A program made the translations under genes and the position numbers. DNA of 64,000 nt from DATEPR01 sp036273855 (lineage in GTDB: Bacteria > Actinomycetota > Actinomycetes > Mycobacteriales > Pseudonocardiaceae), in contig DASUGU010000134.1 in the NCBI GenBank assembly GCA_036273855.1, forward strand, positions 98,161 through 162,160, in the 5' to 3' direction. Below are positions 54,995 through 63,206 of this stretch, in pieces (the first letter of the stretch is position 1; each line of letters opens with the position of its first letter). The notes beneath the pieces were generated by a model. It made no database searches and was not told where the DNA came from. It saw only the letters and a list, made by a program, of their open reading frames with translations.

Positions 54995-56041
54995 GTGCCC
55001 GAGACACTGACCAATGATTCGCCGGTCACCGCCCGGCGATCCGACACCATCGTGCCGGGTGAGCGGGTGGTGCTCAAGATCGGCACCTCCTCGCTCATCA
55101 CGGCGGGCCGGGTCGACCCGGCGAAGCTGGACCGGTTGTGCGACAGCGTGCACCGCGGCATCGTGCGCGGCCTGCGGCCGGTGTTGCTCGCCTCCGGCGC
55201 CATCGCCATCGGCCGCACCCGCCATCCCCGGCTGACCGAATCCGATGCCGCGGCCGCACAGGTGGCCTTCGCGCTCGGCCAGGCGTCGCTGTACTCGGCG
55301 ATCCAGTCGGCCTTCGCCGATCGCGGCCTGCGCACCGGCCAGGTACTGCTCACCCCGCCCGAACTGCTCGGCAGCAAGGTCGGACTCACCCTGGACACGA
55401 TGCTGGACCTGGGCATGATCCCGGTGGTCAACGAGAACGACGCGCTCGGCGTCCGCAACAACGACGTGCTCGCGGCCCTGGTGGCCGGTCACCTTCAGGC
55501 CGGCCTACTGCTGCTGCTGACCGACGTGCCCGGTCTGCACGACGGCGATCCGACGCGGCACATCGACGAGGTGCGTGTCCTGACACCGGCGATCGAGGCG
55601 TTGGGCGGCGCGGGCAGCGGCTCTGGCGGCATGCGGACCAAGCTCGGCGCCTGCTGGATCGCCACCTACAGCGGCGTGCGCGCGGTGATCGCGGACGGCA
55701 CCGACTCCGACATTCTCGTCAACGCCTACGGCGGCCGGGCCATGGGCACCGTGTTCCACCCGCGCGCGGTCACCGGCGCCACGCCGCCCCTGGACACCCT
55801 GTGGCGCGTCTTCCGCGATCCGGCACGCGGCACGCTGCGCTGCACCCCGGCGGGCACCGCGCTCGTCGACCGCGGGGACGCCCTGCGCCGGGAGCACGTC
55901 ACCGGTGCCGCCGAGCCCGGTGACGTCGTCGACATCCAGGACGCCGACGGTCGCACGGTGGCCCGCGGCACCGTCGCATCGGAGGGCCGAACCATCGTCG
56001 CCGCAGGCGACTACGTACGGATCGTGGAGGAACAGTCATGA
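54995..56041 (+). CDS. proB: Glutamate 5-kinase-like (ProB) with PUA domain
   Basis: A 348-residue protein. The amino acid kinase domain has VVLKIGTSSLITAG, LLASGAIAIGR, GQVLLTPPELL, IPVVNENDALGVRNNDVLAALVAG and GSGGMRTKLGA, the usual ProB signatures. A shortened PUA-like domain covers about 270-348. The start is a GTG with no strong ribosome site. Gamma-phosphorylation of glutamate is the normal reaction. Being in an operon with reductase, aminotransferase and PxpABC beside NRPS genes, it is probably a pathway-dedicated copy, perhaps for glutamate or a hydrazino analogue. Confidence 0.85.
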   Translation: MPETLTNDSPVTARRSDTIVPGERVVLKIGTSSLITAGRVDPAKLDRLCDSVHRGIVRGLRPVLLASGAIAIGRTRHPRLTESDAAAAQVAFALGQASLYSAIQSAFADRGLRTGQVLLTPPELLGSKVGLTLDTMLDLGMIPVVNENDALGVRNNDVLAALVAGHLQAGLLLLLTDVPGLHDGDPTRHIDEVRVLTPAIEALGGAGSGSGGMRTKLGACWIATYSGVRAVIADGTDSDILVNAYGGRAMGTVFHPRAVTGATPPLDTLWRVFRDPARGTLRCTPAGTALVDRGDALRREHVTGAAEPGDVVDIQDADGRTVARGTVASEGRTIVAAGDYVRIVEEQS

Positions 56042-57288
56042 CCGTGACCGACGTGTGCCGATCCGCTGTCGAAGCGTGGACCGTGGTCAAATCCCTGACG
56101 ACGGCGGAGAAGAACGCCGTGCTGCTGGACATGGCCCTGGCCGTCGAGGCACATCGCGACGACATCCTCGCCGCGAACGCCACCGACGTGGCCGGCGCGC
56201 GCGACGCCGGGATCTCCACCACGCTGGTGGACCGGCTCACCGTGACCGACCGCCGGATCGCCGGCCTCGTCCAGGCCATCCGCACCATCGCCGACCTGCC
56301 CGATCCGGTCGGCCAGGTGGTGGCCGGTTGGACCCGGCCCAACGGCCTGCTGATCGAGCAGGTGCGAGAACCGCTCGGCGTGGTCGCGGTCATCTACGAG
56401 GCGCGGCCCACCGTCACCGCCGAGGTCGCGGCGCTCTGCCTGAAGTCCGGCAACTGTGCCGTACTGCGCGGCTCGTCGATGGCCACGGCCACCAACTCGG
56501 CGATCATGGCCGCATTGGCCGACGCGATCGCCCGGCACGACGCCGTGCCGGGCGCCGCCGTCCAGTTGCTCACCGACCCATCCCGCGACGCCGCCCTGGA
56601 ACTGATGCGGGCCAAGGGTTACATTGACCTGCTGGTGCCGCGCGGCGGGCCGGAACTGATCGACTCCGTGGAGCGCAACGCCACCGTGCCGACGGTCATC
56701 GACGGCGCCGGCAACTGCCACGTCTACATCGACGGCTCCGCCAACAAGGACATCGCGGCCGCGGTCGCGATCAACGCCAAGACCTCCCGGCCGAGCGTCT
56801 GCAACGCCATGGAAACCCTGCTGGTGCACCAGGATCTGGCCGCCGAGTGGCTGCCCGGCGTGCTCGACGAGCTGGCCGGTGCCGGTGTGGAGATCCGGGG
56901 CGACGCCGAGGTGTGCGAGGTCTGGCCGAAGGCAGTGCGGGCCACCGAAGCCGACTGGGGCACCGAGTACCTCGACCTCGTGCTGGCCGTGCGCGTGGTG
57001 CCGGACGTGACCGCCGCCATCGCCCACGTCGCCCGCTGGGGCACCGGCAACGCCGAGGCGATCGTGGCGCGGGACATCGACGTGGCACGCCGGTTCACCC
57101 GGGACGTGGACTCGGGCAGCGTGTTCGTCAACACCTCGACCCGGTACTCCGACGGCGGCGAGTTCGGCTACGGCGTGGAGATCGGTGTGTCCACGCAGAA
57201 ACTGCACGTGCGCGGGCCGATGGGCCTCGCCGCGCTGACCACTGTGAAGAACGTCGTCTGGGGTGCCGGCCAGGTCCGGGTCCTGTGA
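56038..57288 (+). CDS. proA: Glutamate-5-semialdehyde dehydrogenase-like (ProA)
   Basis: A 416-residue gamma-glutamyl phosphate reductase: VREPLGVVAVIYEARPTVTAEVAALCLKSGN, KGYIDLLVPRGG, catalytic Cys255 in KTSRPSVCNAMETLLVH, and the C-terminal FTRDVDSGSVFVNTSTRYSDGGEFGYGVEIGVSTQKLHVRGPMGL. It overlaps the kinase stop (ATGA). It converts the acyl phosphate to semialdehyde with NADPH. It has no membrane or fusion features. Confidence 0.9.
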   Translation: MTVTDVCRSAVEAWTVVKSLTTAEKNAVLLDMALAVEAHRDDILAANATDVAGARDAGISTTLVDRLTVTDRRIAGLVQAIRTIADLPDPVGQVVAGWTRPNGLLIEQVREPLGVVAVIYEARPTVTAEVAALCLKSGNCAVLRGSSMATATNSAIMAALADAIARHDAVPGAAVQLLTDPSRDAALELMRAKGYIDLLVPRGGPELIDSVERNATVPTVIDGAGNCHVYIDGSANKDIAAAVAINAKTSRPSVCNAMETLLVHQDLAAEWLPGVLDELAGAGVEIRGDAEVCEVWPKAVRATEADWGTEYLDLVLAVRVVPDVTAAIAHVARWGTGNAEAIVARDIDVARRFTRDVDSGSVFVNTSTRYSDGGEFGYGVEIGVSTQKLHVRGPMGLAALTTVKNVVWGAGQVRVL

Positions 57289-57299
57289 GGAGCGAATCA

Positions 57300-58481
57300 A
57301 TGAGCAGCACCATGGGACTGCCGGTGCCCACCAGATCGTCGTCCTTGGTGGACGGTATCTCCGAGGCACTGTCGGTCAAGTACAACAACGACATCTCCGA
57401 GCTAAGGGCCGCCGGCCAGGACATCATCAGGCTGTCGGTGGGCGAGGCGTTCTTCGACCTGCCGCTGCCCAAGTTCGACGACCTGGCCGACCTGGGCATC
57501 CACCACTACTCGCACTCCAGGGGGCTGCCCGAGCTGCGGCAGCGGCTGGCCCGGTACTACCGGGAGGAGTTCGACGTCCCGGTCGACCCGGCTTCGGAGA
57601 TCATCGTGACGGCCGGTTCGAAGGTCGCGATCTACATGGTGTTCCTGGCGATGCTGGAGCCGGGCGACGAGGTGCTCATCCCGGAGCCCTTCTGGCTGAG
57701 CTACCCCGAGCAGGTACGGCTCTGCCGTGGCGTGCCGGTGATGGTGCCGCACGACGTGAGCGTGGCCGGCCTGGCCGGCTACATCACGCCGCGCACCCGA
57801 GCCATCGTGATCAACAATCCGAACAACCCGTCCGGCCAGGTGCTCACGGTCGCCGAGCTGGAGTTCGTGCACGCCCTCGCCGACCGGCACGGCCTGATGG
57901 TGATCGCGGACGAGGCGTACAACGAGTTCGTGCCGGAGGGCGTGGAGTTTCGCGCGTGCGGCTCGTTCGACCCGGAACTGCGCCACACCGTCACGGTCAA
58001 CTCGATGTCCAAGAACTACGGGGTGTCCGGCTGGCGGGTCGGCTACGTCATCGCCCACCGCACACTGATCGACCAGGTCCTGAAGATCAACCAGCACCTG
58101 ATCACCTGCGCACCCACCATCCTGTCCTGGTATCTGGCCGAGCACTTCGACGACATCCTGGAGATCACCCGGCCGCAGATCCGCCGGGTGGTGGAGTTCC
58201 GGCGCGAGATCGCGAGCCTGCTGGCCGGGGCGGGTGTCGAGACGATGCCTGGTTCGGCGTCGTTCTACCTGTTCGCCTCGCTCGGCAAGTCCACACTGGA
58301 CTCCGTGGAGTTCACCGCGCGGCTGCTGCGGGAGCACGGGGTCAGTGTCATCGCGGGCATCGCCTACGGTGCGTCGTGCGACCGGTACATCCGGATCTCG
58401 ATCGGCACCGAGCCGCCGGAACGGGTCGTCCAGGGCATCACCGCGGTCGCCGACCTGATCCACGCCACGAGCCCGCGATGA
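57300..58481 (+). CDS. Class I PLP aminotransferase
   Basis: A 393-residue fold-type I aminotransferase of the aspartate/aromatic type: IVTAGSKVAIYMVFLAML, NNPNNPSGQVL, VIADEAYNEFV, PLP lysine in NSMSKNYGVSGWRVGY (Lys238) and the carboxylate-binding Arg in RYIRISIG. The ATG follows GGAG by seven bases. After kinase and reductase it could transaminate the semialdehyde or remove/add the alpha-amino group. The stop overlaps the pxpA-like start. Confidence 0.88.
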   Translation: MSSTMGLPVPTRSSSLVDGISEALSVKYNNDISELRAAGQDIIRLSVGEAFFDLPLPKFDDLADLGIHHYSHSRGLPELRQRLARYYREEFDVPVDPASEIIVTAGSKVAIYMVFLAMLEPGDEVLIPEPFWLSYPEQVRLCRGVPVMVPHDVSVAGLAGYITPRTRAIVINNPNNPSGQVLTVAELEFVHALADRHGLMVIADEAYNEFVPEGVEFRACGSFDPELRHTVTVNSMSKNYGVSGWRVGYVIAHRTLIDQVLKINQHLITCAPTILSWYLAEHFDDILEITRPQIRRVVEFRREIASLLAGAGVETMPGSASFYLFASLGKSTLDSVEFTARLLREHGVSVIAGIAYGASCDRYIRISIGTEPPERVVQGITAVADLIHATSPR

Positions 58482-59239
58482 TGGTCGACCTGGCCGCCGA
58501 CCTCGGCGAGGGGTACGGCACCTACCGGGTCGGCGACGACGATGCACTGCTGGGCATCGTGACATCGGCGAACATCGCCTGCGGGTTCCACGCGGGCGAT
58601 CCGGCGATCATGCACGACACGGTCGCCGAGTGCGTCCGGCGCGGTGTCCAGGTCGGGGCCCATCCCGGGCTGCACGACCGGTACGGGTTCGGCAGGCGCC
58701 TCATCGGCCTGACCGCGCACGAGGTGTACACCGACGTGCTCTACCAGCTCGGTGCCCTGGACGCGTTCGCCCGCGCCCGGGGCACCCGCATCCGGCACGT
58801 CACGCCACACGGCCAGCTCGGCAACGCAGCGGTCCGGGACCGGACGTGGGCGGACGCGATCGTCGCCGCGATCACCGCATTCGACGCGGACGTCACCGTG
58901 GTCGCGCTGGCGGGCGCCCTCACCGACGCCGCGGCGGCGGCCGGCCTGTCCACCGCGGTACTCGGCCTGGCCGACCGCGCCTACCAGGAGGACGGCTCCC
59001 TGGTGCCCAGGTCGACGCCGGGCGCGGTGCTCACCGACGAGTCCGAGGTGACCGGGCGGGTGGTCCGCATGGTCACCGAGGGCATGGTCACCGCAGCCTC
59101 CGGCCGCGACATCCCGCTGCGCCCGGACACCGTGCTGTTACACGGGGACACGCCGGGTGCGGTGGTGCTGGCCAAGGCGGTGCGTGCCGCGCTGGCCGAC
59201 GCGGGGGTTGCCATCCGCCAGTTGGCCGCCCTGGTATGA
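58478..59239 (+). CDS. pxpA: LamB/YcsF family 5-oxoprolinase subunit A-like
   Basis: A 253-residue protein with the LamB/YcsF signatures VDLAADLGEGYG, ANIACGFHAGDP, GAHPGLHDRYGFGRR, HVTPHGQLGN and LLHGDTPGAV. Most relatives read DLNxDxGE at the start; here the Asn is Ala. PxpA works with PxpB and PxpC as ATP-dependent 5-oxoprolinase. The ATG overlaps the aminotransferase stop and its own stop overlaps pxpB. Confidence 0.87.
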   Translation: MMVDLAADLGEGYGTYRVGDDDALLGIVTSANIACGFHAGDPAIMHDTVAECVRRGVQVGAHPGLHDRYGFGRRLIGLTAHEVYTDVLYQLGALDAFARARGTRIRHVTPHGQLGNAAVRDRTWADAIVAAITAFDADVTVVALAGALTDAAAAAGLSTAVLGLADRAYQEDGSLVPRSTPGAVLTDESEVTGRVVRMVTEGMVTAASGRDIPLRPDTVLLHGDTPGAVVLAKAVRAALADAGVAIRQLAALV

Positions 59240-59835
59240 CCGCGCTGGAACTGGCCCCGTACGGCGACGCCGCTGTGCTGGTGACGGCGGTGGGCGGCAC
59301 GGCGGAGGAGCGCTGGCGGACCGTGCACCGGCTGGCCGACCCGGTCGAGCGGCTGGCCGGGGTGTTCGGGGTCGTGCCCGCCTACGACACGCTGCTGGTC
59401 GAGTTCGACTGCGTGCGCACCACGTTCTCGCAGGTGGCAGCCGGTGTCCGGGCGGCACGGCCGGTGCCGGGTGCGGCCGTGCCGGTGATGTTCCACCTGC
59501 CCGTGGTGTACGACGGCCCGGACCTGCCGGACGTGGCAGGCGAGCTCGGCATATCGGTTGCCGAGGTCGTACGGCTGCACACGGCCGCCACCTGGACCGT
59601 CCGGTTCCGAGGGGCTCCGGCGGGCGCGCCGATGCTGGACGGTTCGCTGTTCCCCGGTCCGGTCAGCCGGTGCCCGGTGCCGCGCGTCCGGGTCGCTCCG
59701 GGCTCGGTGGCCGTGTCGGGGTGCCAGTCGGTGATCTACCCGGTGGCGTCCCCCGGCGGGTGGCGGCTGATCGGCCGGACGTCGGTAGTGGAACTCGGCC
59801 ACCGACCGGGCGATCTGCTGCGGTTCCGTGGCTGA
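59236..59835 (+). CDS. pxpB: 5-oxoprolinase subunit B-like (KipI family)
   Basis: A 199-residue KipI-type protein: LAPYGDAAVLVTAVGG, VFGVVPAYDTLLVEFD, FHLPVVYDGPDL, and the cyclophilin-like C-terminal half GWRLIGRTSVVELG. In Bacillus it was first described as a sporulation kinase inhibitor, but with PxpA and PxpC the enzyme role is favoured. ATGA overlap with pxpA and an 8-base overlap with pxpC. Confidence 0.87.
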   Translation: MTALELAPYGDAAVLVTAVGGTAEERWRTVHRLADPVERLAGVFGVVPAYDTLLVEFDCVRTTFSQVAAGVRAARPVPGAAVPVMFHLPVVYDGPDLPDVAGELGISVAEVVRLHTAATWTVRFRGAPAGAPMLDGSLFPGPVSRCPVPRVRVAPGSVAVSGCQSVIYPVASPGGWRLIGRTSVVELGHRPGDLLRFRG

Positions 59836-60772
59836 GGTCCTGGAGATCCGCCAGGCCGGGTTGGCGGCGGTGACCGACCTGGGCCGGCCGGGGCATGCCA
59901 GGGAGGGGATCTCGGCCAACGGAGCGGCGGACCAGTATTCGGCCGCTGTGGCCAACATCCTGGTGGGCAATCCCGAGACGGCTCCGCTGATCGAGATCAC
60001 GGGGTCGACGTTCACGTTCCGCGCGTCCTATCCGGCGCTGATCGCGATCACCGGCGCGCCGGCCGCGGTCAACTGGCCGTGCTGGGAGCCGGTCTGCCTG
60101 CCAGCCGCGACGCTCGTGACCGTGTCATCGATCCACAATGGACTACGTAGTTATGTCGCGGTGCACGGCTCGCTCGCGGTGCCCAGGTTCCTGGGCAGTT
60201 GCGCGCCGGACCCGCTGCTGGAGTTCGGCACGTGGCTGCATGCCGACGACCAGGTCGCCCTGGACACCGACCACGTCGACCACTCGATCTTCCGGCTGTT
60301 CCGGCTTGCCCCGCCGGTCCCCCGGTTCGGCACGGACTGGACGGTCGATGTCGTCGACGGCCCCGACGCCTCGGACTTCGATCGACCACTCGCCGGCTCG
60401 TTCGAGATCGGCCGGGCCAACCACATCGGCCTGCGCCTGCGAGGCCCGGCGCCCGCCCGGTCGGGTTCGGGTGAGCTGTTGTCCCGTGGCGTGCCGGCGG
60501 GCGCGGTCGAGGTGACCCCGGCGGGTGAGCTGGTGGTGTTGCTGCGCGGCCACCCGGTGACGGCGGGCTATCCGGTGATCGCCGTCGCGACCCAGGTCGC
60601 CCAGTCGGCACTAGGCCAGGCGGCACCGGGCCACCACGTGACATTCCGCCGCCGCTCCCTCCCGGAGGCGGTGGCCGACCAGCGAGCCCGGCGAGGCGCG
60701 CTGGACCGGCTGGCCGGCCGGGTCCGGACGTGCTTCACGGAGCTTGGGATCTCCTGCTCAGCGCAGCAGTGA
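59828..60772 (+). CDS. pxpC: 5-oxoprolinase subunit C-like (KipA/biotin-dependent carboxylase-like)
   Basis: A 314-residue KipA/AHS2 protein: VLEIRQAGLAAVTDLGRPG, ANGAADQYSAAVANILVGN, LEITGSTFTFR and a second half with RVVDGPDASDF-like and GELVVLLRGHPVTAGYPVIA sequence. GTG start overlapping pxpB. With PxpA and PxpB it hydrolyses the lactam of 5-oxoproline using ATP. It is the last gene of the operon and converges with a NIPSNAP gene, overlapping by 15 bases. Confidence 0.85.
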   Translation: MAEVLEIRQAGLAAVTDLGRPGHAREGISANGAADQYSAAVANILVGNPETAPLIEITGSTFTFRASYPALIAITGAPAAVNWPCWEPVCLPAATLVTVSSIHNGLRSYVAVHGSLAVPRFLGSCAPDPLLEFGTWLHADDQVALDTDHVDHSIFRLFRLAPPVPRFGTDWTVDVVDGPDASDFDRPLAGSFEIGRANHIGLRLRGPAPARSGSGELLSRGVPAGAVEVTPAGELVVLLRGHPVTAGYPVIAVATQVAQSALGQAAPGHHVTFRRRSLPEAVADQRARRGALDRLAGRVRTCFTELGISCSAQQ

Positions 60773-61450
60773 CCGGTCCGTCGGCGTCAGGATCAGTTGC
60801 TCGGCCTCCGGCAGCCGGCCGGCGACGGTGTCCACCCATTCGGCCATCGCGGCCAGCTTGGCACCGATGTCGGCGGGCGTCGTCGAGCTCGGGTACGAGG
60901 TGAAGGAGACCAGCTTGTGCACGCCGGTGCGGATGGGCAGGCCGGGGAAGTCGTTATCGGCGTACTCCGTCTGCATGAGGCCGAATGGTGTCGCGCCTGC
61001 CTTCTCCAGCAACGGGATCACCGTGGTCTCGAAGAATCCGACCAGCGCGTCGTCGACGGGTTCCGGGAGGTCGTAGATCGTGGCGACGACCTGCGACGAA
61101 GCCGGGGTGTCGCGGGCCGCCGGATCGAGTTGGAAGTCGCCGCGCTGCCCGGCGGGGTGCAGCAGCAGGACGTTGTCCACGTCGATCATGGTCGCGTTGG
61201 CGGCGGCGGCGTGCGCCTTCCACGCGGGTCCGCTGTAGAAATCGGTCAGCGCCGACTTCCGGACCGCCATGTCCGGGAAACTGCGTACCCAGACGAACTG
61301 GTCCGGATCACCCAGATCGCGGAACTGTCCCAGAATGCGCATTCCGGTCGCTTCCTGGGTTTCGACGAACTCGCGATCGAACAACTCGATCAGCACGTCG
61401 CGCTGCCCAGGACGCAGCGTGTACCGCCGCAACTCAACGATGTCGCTCAT
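60758..61450 (-). CDS. NIPSNAP-family protein (two-domain)
   Basis: A 230-residue protein with two ferredoxin-like halves: IVELRRYTLRPGQRDVLIELFDREFVETQEATGMRILGQFRDL with DQFVWVRSFPDMAVRKSALTDFYSGPAWKAH, then a less conserved second half. NIPSNAP proteins have no established bacterial reaction. ATG 61450 or GTG 61453 may start it. It marks the probable right edge of the cluster. Confidence 0.82.
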   Translation of the reverse strand: MSDIVELRRYTLRPGQRDVLIELFDREFVETQEATGMRILGQFRDLGDPDQFVWVRSFPDMAVRKSALTDFYSGPAWKAHAAAANATMIDVDNVLLLHPAGQRGDFQLDPAARDTPASSQVVATIYDLPEPVDDALVGFFETTVIPLLEKAGATPFGLMQTEYADNDFPGLPIRTGVHKLVSFTSYPSSTTPADIGAKLAAMAEWVDTVAGRLPEAEQLILTPTDRSLLR

Positions 61451-61579
61451 CACCCGCCGGACCCTAGGCCATCGCAGACCGGTCCAGCGTCACCCATTCG
61501 GGCGACCATTCCCGGCGCTGATCACGATCTGGCTAAAGCGGCTGGTCACGGAGTGGTTGACCAGGGACGATGACTCTCC

Positions 61580-62107
61580 GTGGGCTACGACTTGGAGTGG
61601 GTGGAACTGCCCCCACCGGTGGCGGCGGCCCGGGACTGCTTCGAGGCGGGCCTGGGCTGCGACCACGATGTGCCGTGCAGCGAGACCTACCACGTTCTCG
61701 CCGATCCCTTTCAGTTTTCGCTCAACCTCGCGGGGATGGAGTTCTGCCGGGACGGCATGCGCCGCGCGGCGATGACCTATGCGGCCGAACGCCCGCCCTT
61801 TCCGGACTGGCCATTCGCCAGTTGGCAGGATTGGTGTTCGGCCGAGCCCAGCCGCCGGGCCGACTACCTGGCCGCCGAGCGTGCCGTGGCGGCGCAGACC
61901 GTCGCCGGCATGATCGGGATTCCCGAGTTCAAGTTCGCCAGCAACGACTCATGGATCGTCGGTGCCCAGGAGATCTGCCAGGCGCTGGAACGGTACGCGG
62001 TCGCGCCGCCGGCCCTGCGCGCGGAGTTGGAGGCCGACGACCTGTGGTGCCAGTGGCTCCGCTGGCTGCGGGAGACCATCGACCACGGCGGGTTCACCGT
62101 CGGCTGA
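61580..62107 (+). CDS. Conserved hypothetical protein
   Basis: A 175-residue soluble protein, rich in Trp and acidic residues: YDLEWVELPPPVAAARDCFEAGLGCDHDV at the start and AAERPPFPDWPFASWQDWC mid-way. I do not recognise a characterised family; actinobacterial genomes contain similar short proteins of unknown function. GTG start without a clear ribosome site. Codon use and GC3 are coding-like. It converges with LexA, leaving 3 bases. Confidence 0.6.
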   Translation: MGYDLEWVELPPPVAAARDCFEAGLGCDHDVPCSETYHVLADPFQFSLNLAGMEFCRDGMRRAAMTYAAERPPFPDWPFASWQDWCSAEPSRRADYLAAERAVAAQTVAGMIGIPEFKFASNDSWIVGAQEICQALERYAVAPPALRAELEADDLWCQWLRWLRETIDHGGFTVG

Positions 62108-62110
62108 GGG

Positions 62111-62752
62111 TCACATGCTGCGCAGGACCGACACCACCGTGCCGAGCACGACGGCGTTGTCCCCGTCGATGACGTCGTAGGCGGGGTTGCGCGGTTCCAG
62201 GAAGACGTGGCCGTTACGCCGCCGGTACACCTTGACGGTCGCCTCGTCATCGATCATCGCGGCGACGATCTGGCCCGAGTACGCCTCCGACGTCTGCCGC
62301 ACCACCACGATGTCACCATCGCAGATCGCCGCCTCGATCATCGAGTCACCGCGCACGCGGAGCCCGAACACGGTGCCGCGGCCGGTGATGCCGCGCGGCA
62401 GGGTCAGGATGTCGTCGACGTGTTCCTCTGCCGTGATCGGGACGCCTGCCGCGATGTCGCCCACGACTGGCACGGTGACCGAGTCGGGTTGCTCCCGCGT
62501 TGTGGGTTGGAGGAACATTCTGACATCGATGGGGCGGGACATTGTGTTGCTGCGGCTGAGGAAGCCGCGTTCTTCCAGACTCGCCAGGTGCTTCGAGACC
62601 GATGAGGTGGATCGGAGGCCGATCGCGTCGCCGATCTGGCGGGTGCTTGGGGAGTATCCGTGGTTGACCACCCAGTCGCGGATCGCGGCGAGGATCTGCT
62701 GTTGCCTGGGCGGGAGGGTTGAGGTGTCCAGGTGTTCTTCGTACGTGGTCAC
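62111..62752 (-). CDS. lexA: LexA-type SOS repressor
   Basis: A 213-residue protein with a winged helix (LPPRQQQILAAIRDWVVNHGYSPSTRQIGDAIGLRSTSSVSKHLASLEERGFL) and an S24 self-cleavage domain: cleavage site Ala102-Gly103 (DIAAGVP), Ser137 in RGDSMIEA and Lys174 in ATVKVY. All autocleavage residues are present. The sequence departs from the common actinobacterial LexA, so it may be a second paralogue. GTG start. No SOS box (GAAC-N4-GTTC) is evident just upstream. Confidence 0.87.
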   Translation of the reverse strand: MTTYEEHLDTSTLPPRQQQILAAIRDWVVNHGYSPSTRQIGDAIGLRSTSSVSKHLASLEERGFLSRSNTMSRPIDVRMFLQPTTREQPDSVTVPVVGDIAAGVPITAEEHVDDILTLPRGITGRGTVFGLRVRGDSMIEAAICDGDIVVVRQTSEAYSGQIVAAMIDDEATVKVYRRRNGHVFLEPRNPAYDVIDGDNAVVLGTVVSVLRSM

Positions 62753-62830
62753 CTGGGGATGGTAGGGCTGGTTGGTGGTTCACGATCGGGGTGGGGTTTC
62801 GGTGGTTCCCGGCGGGGTTGGGGTTCGGTC

Positions 62831-62906
62831 CCCCGGTCCCTTCTTTGGATGGTTTGATGCCGGGCATCAAGAAGGCTGGGTGTTGGGAGCGGGGGAGAAT
62901 GAAGCG
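62831..62906. repeat. Palindromic intergenic element, short diverged copy
   Basis: About 75 bases resembling both ends of the copy at 48809-48943 with the middle missing: a CGGTCCCTTCTTTGGATGG-like left part and AAGGCTGGG...GGGAGCGGGG followed by AATGAAGCG on the right. The centre is ATGCCGGGCAT. It looks like an internally deleted family member. Confidence 0.5.
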
Positions 62907-63017
62907 CTGCTCACACCGGATGTCCGGGGCTGATCCGGCAAGCAGCTGAGGCTCAACCGGCAGCCGGCAACGCAACCGGCACCGGGACCCAACCGGGCCG
63001 ATCCATTCCTCCCCGCT

Positions 63018-63146
63018 GCTCCCTCGTCCTCAGCCGCACTTGCGCTGGATCGCTGGAGTCAAGGTTGGCCGAAGGCCATCGCGAAGCGACGCAGGAGCGA
63101 CCCTTGACTCCAGCGATCCAGCGCGAACACTCAAAGGCGAGGGAGC
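63018..63146. repeat. Palindromic intergenic element, copy 2
   Basis: A 129-base element with ends GCTCCCTC and GAGGGAGC. Inside are perfect 23-bp inverted arms (63042-63064 and 63102-63124) around a 37-base loop that itself holds the hairpin GGCCGAAGGCC. The loop shares its sequence, inverted, with the copy at 48809-48943. No ORF is present. Confidence 0.8.
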
Positions 63147-63206
63147 GGCGGCGTGCGACAGCCCGACCCTGGGGTCGCCAGGCCCAACCCCTGTGACAAT
63201 GACCCC

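Larger units (their letters stand above)
62753..63206. other. Intergenic stretch with two repeat elements
   Basis: About 450 bases between the divergent LexA and VOC genes. It contains the short repeat copy (62831-62906) and the well-formed palindromic element (63018-63146). Promoters for both genes must lie in the remaining parts (62753-62830 and 63147-63206), but no clear -10/-35 pair or SOS box is visible. Confidence 0.5.

Noticed and set aside
54995..57288. Housekeeping proline biosynthesis genes
   Set aside because: The enzymes look functional for that reaction, but the operon with an aminotransferase, PxpABC and flanking NRPS genes and a shortened PUA domain argue for a dedicated copy. 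Genome data would settle it.
59236..60772. KipI/KipA as a sporulation kinase inhibitor pair
   Set aside because: The pxpA-like gene directly upstream gives the three-gene 5-oxoprolinase arrangement; there is no histidine kinase nearby.
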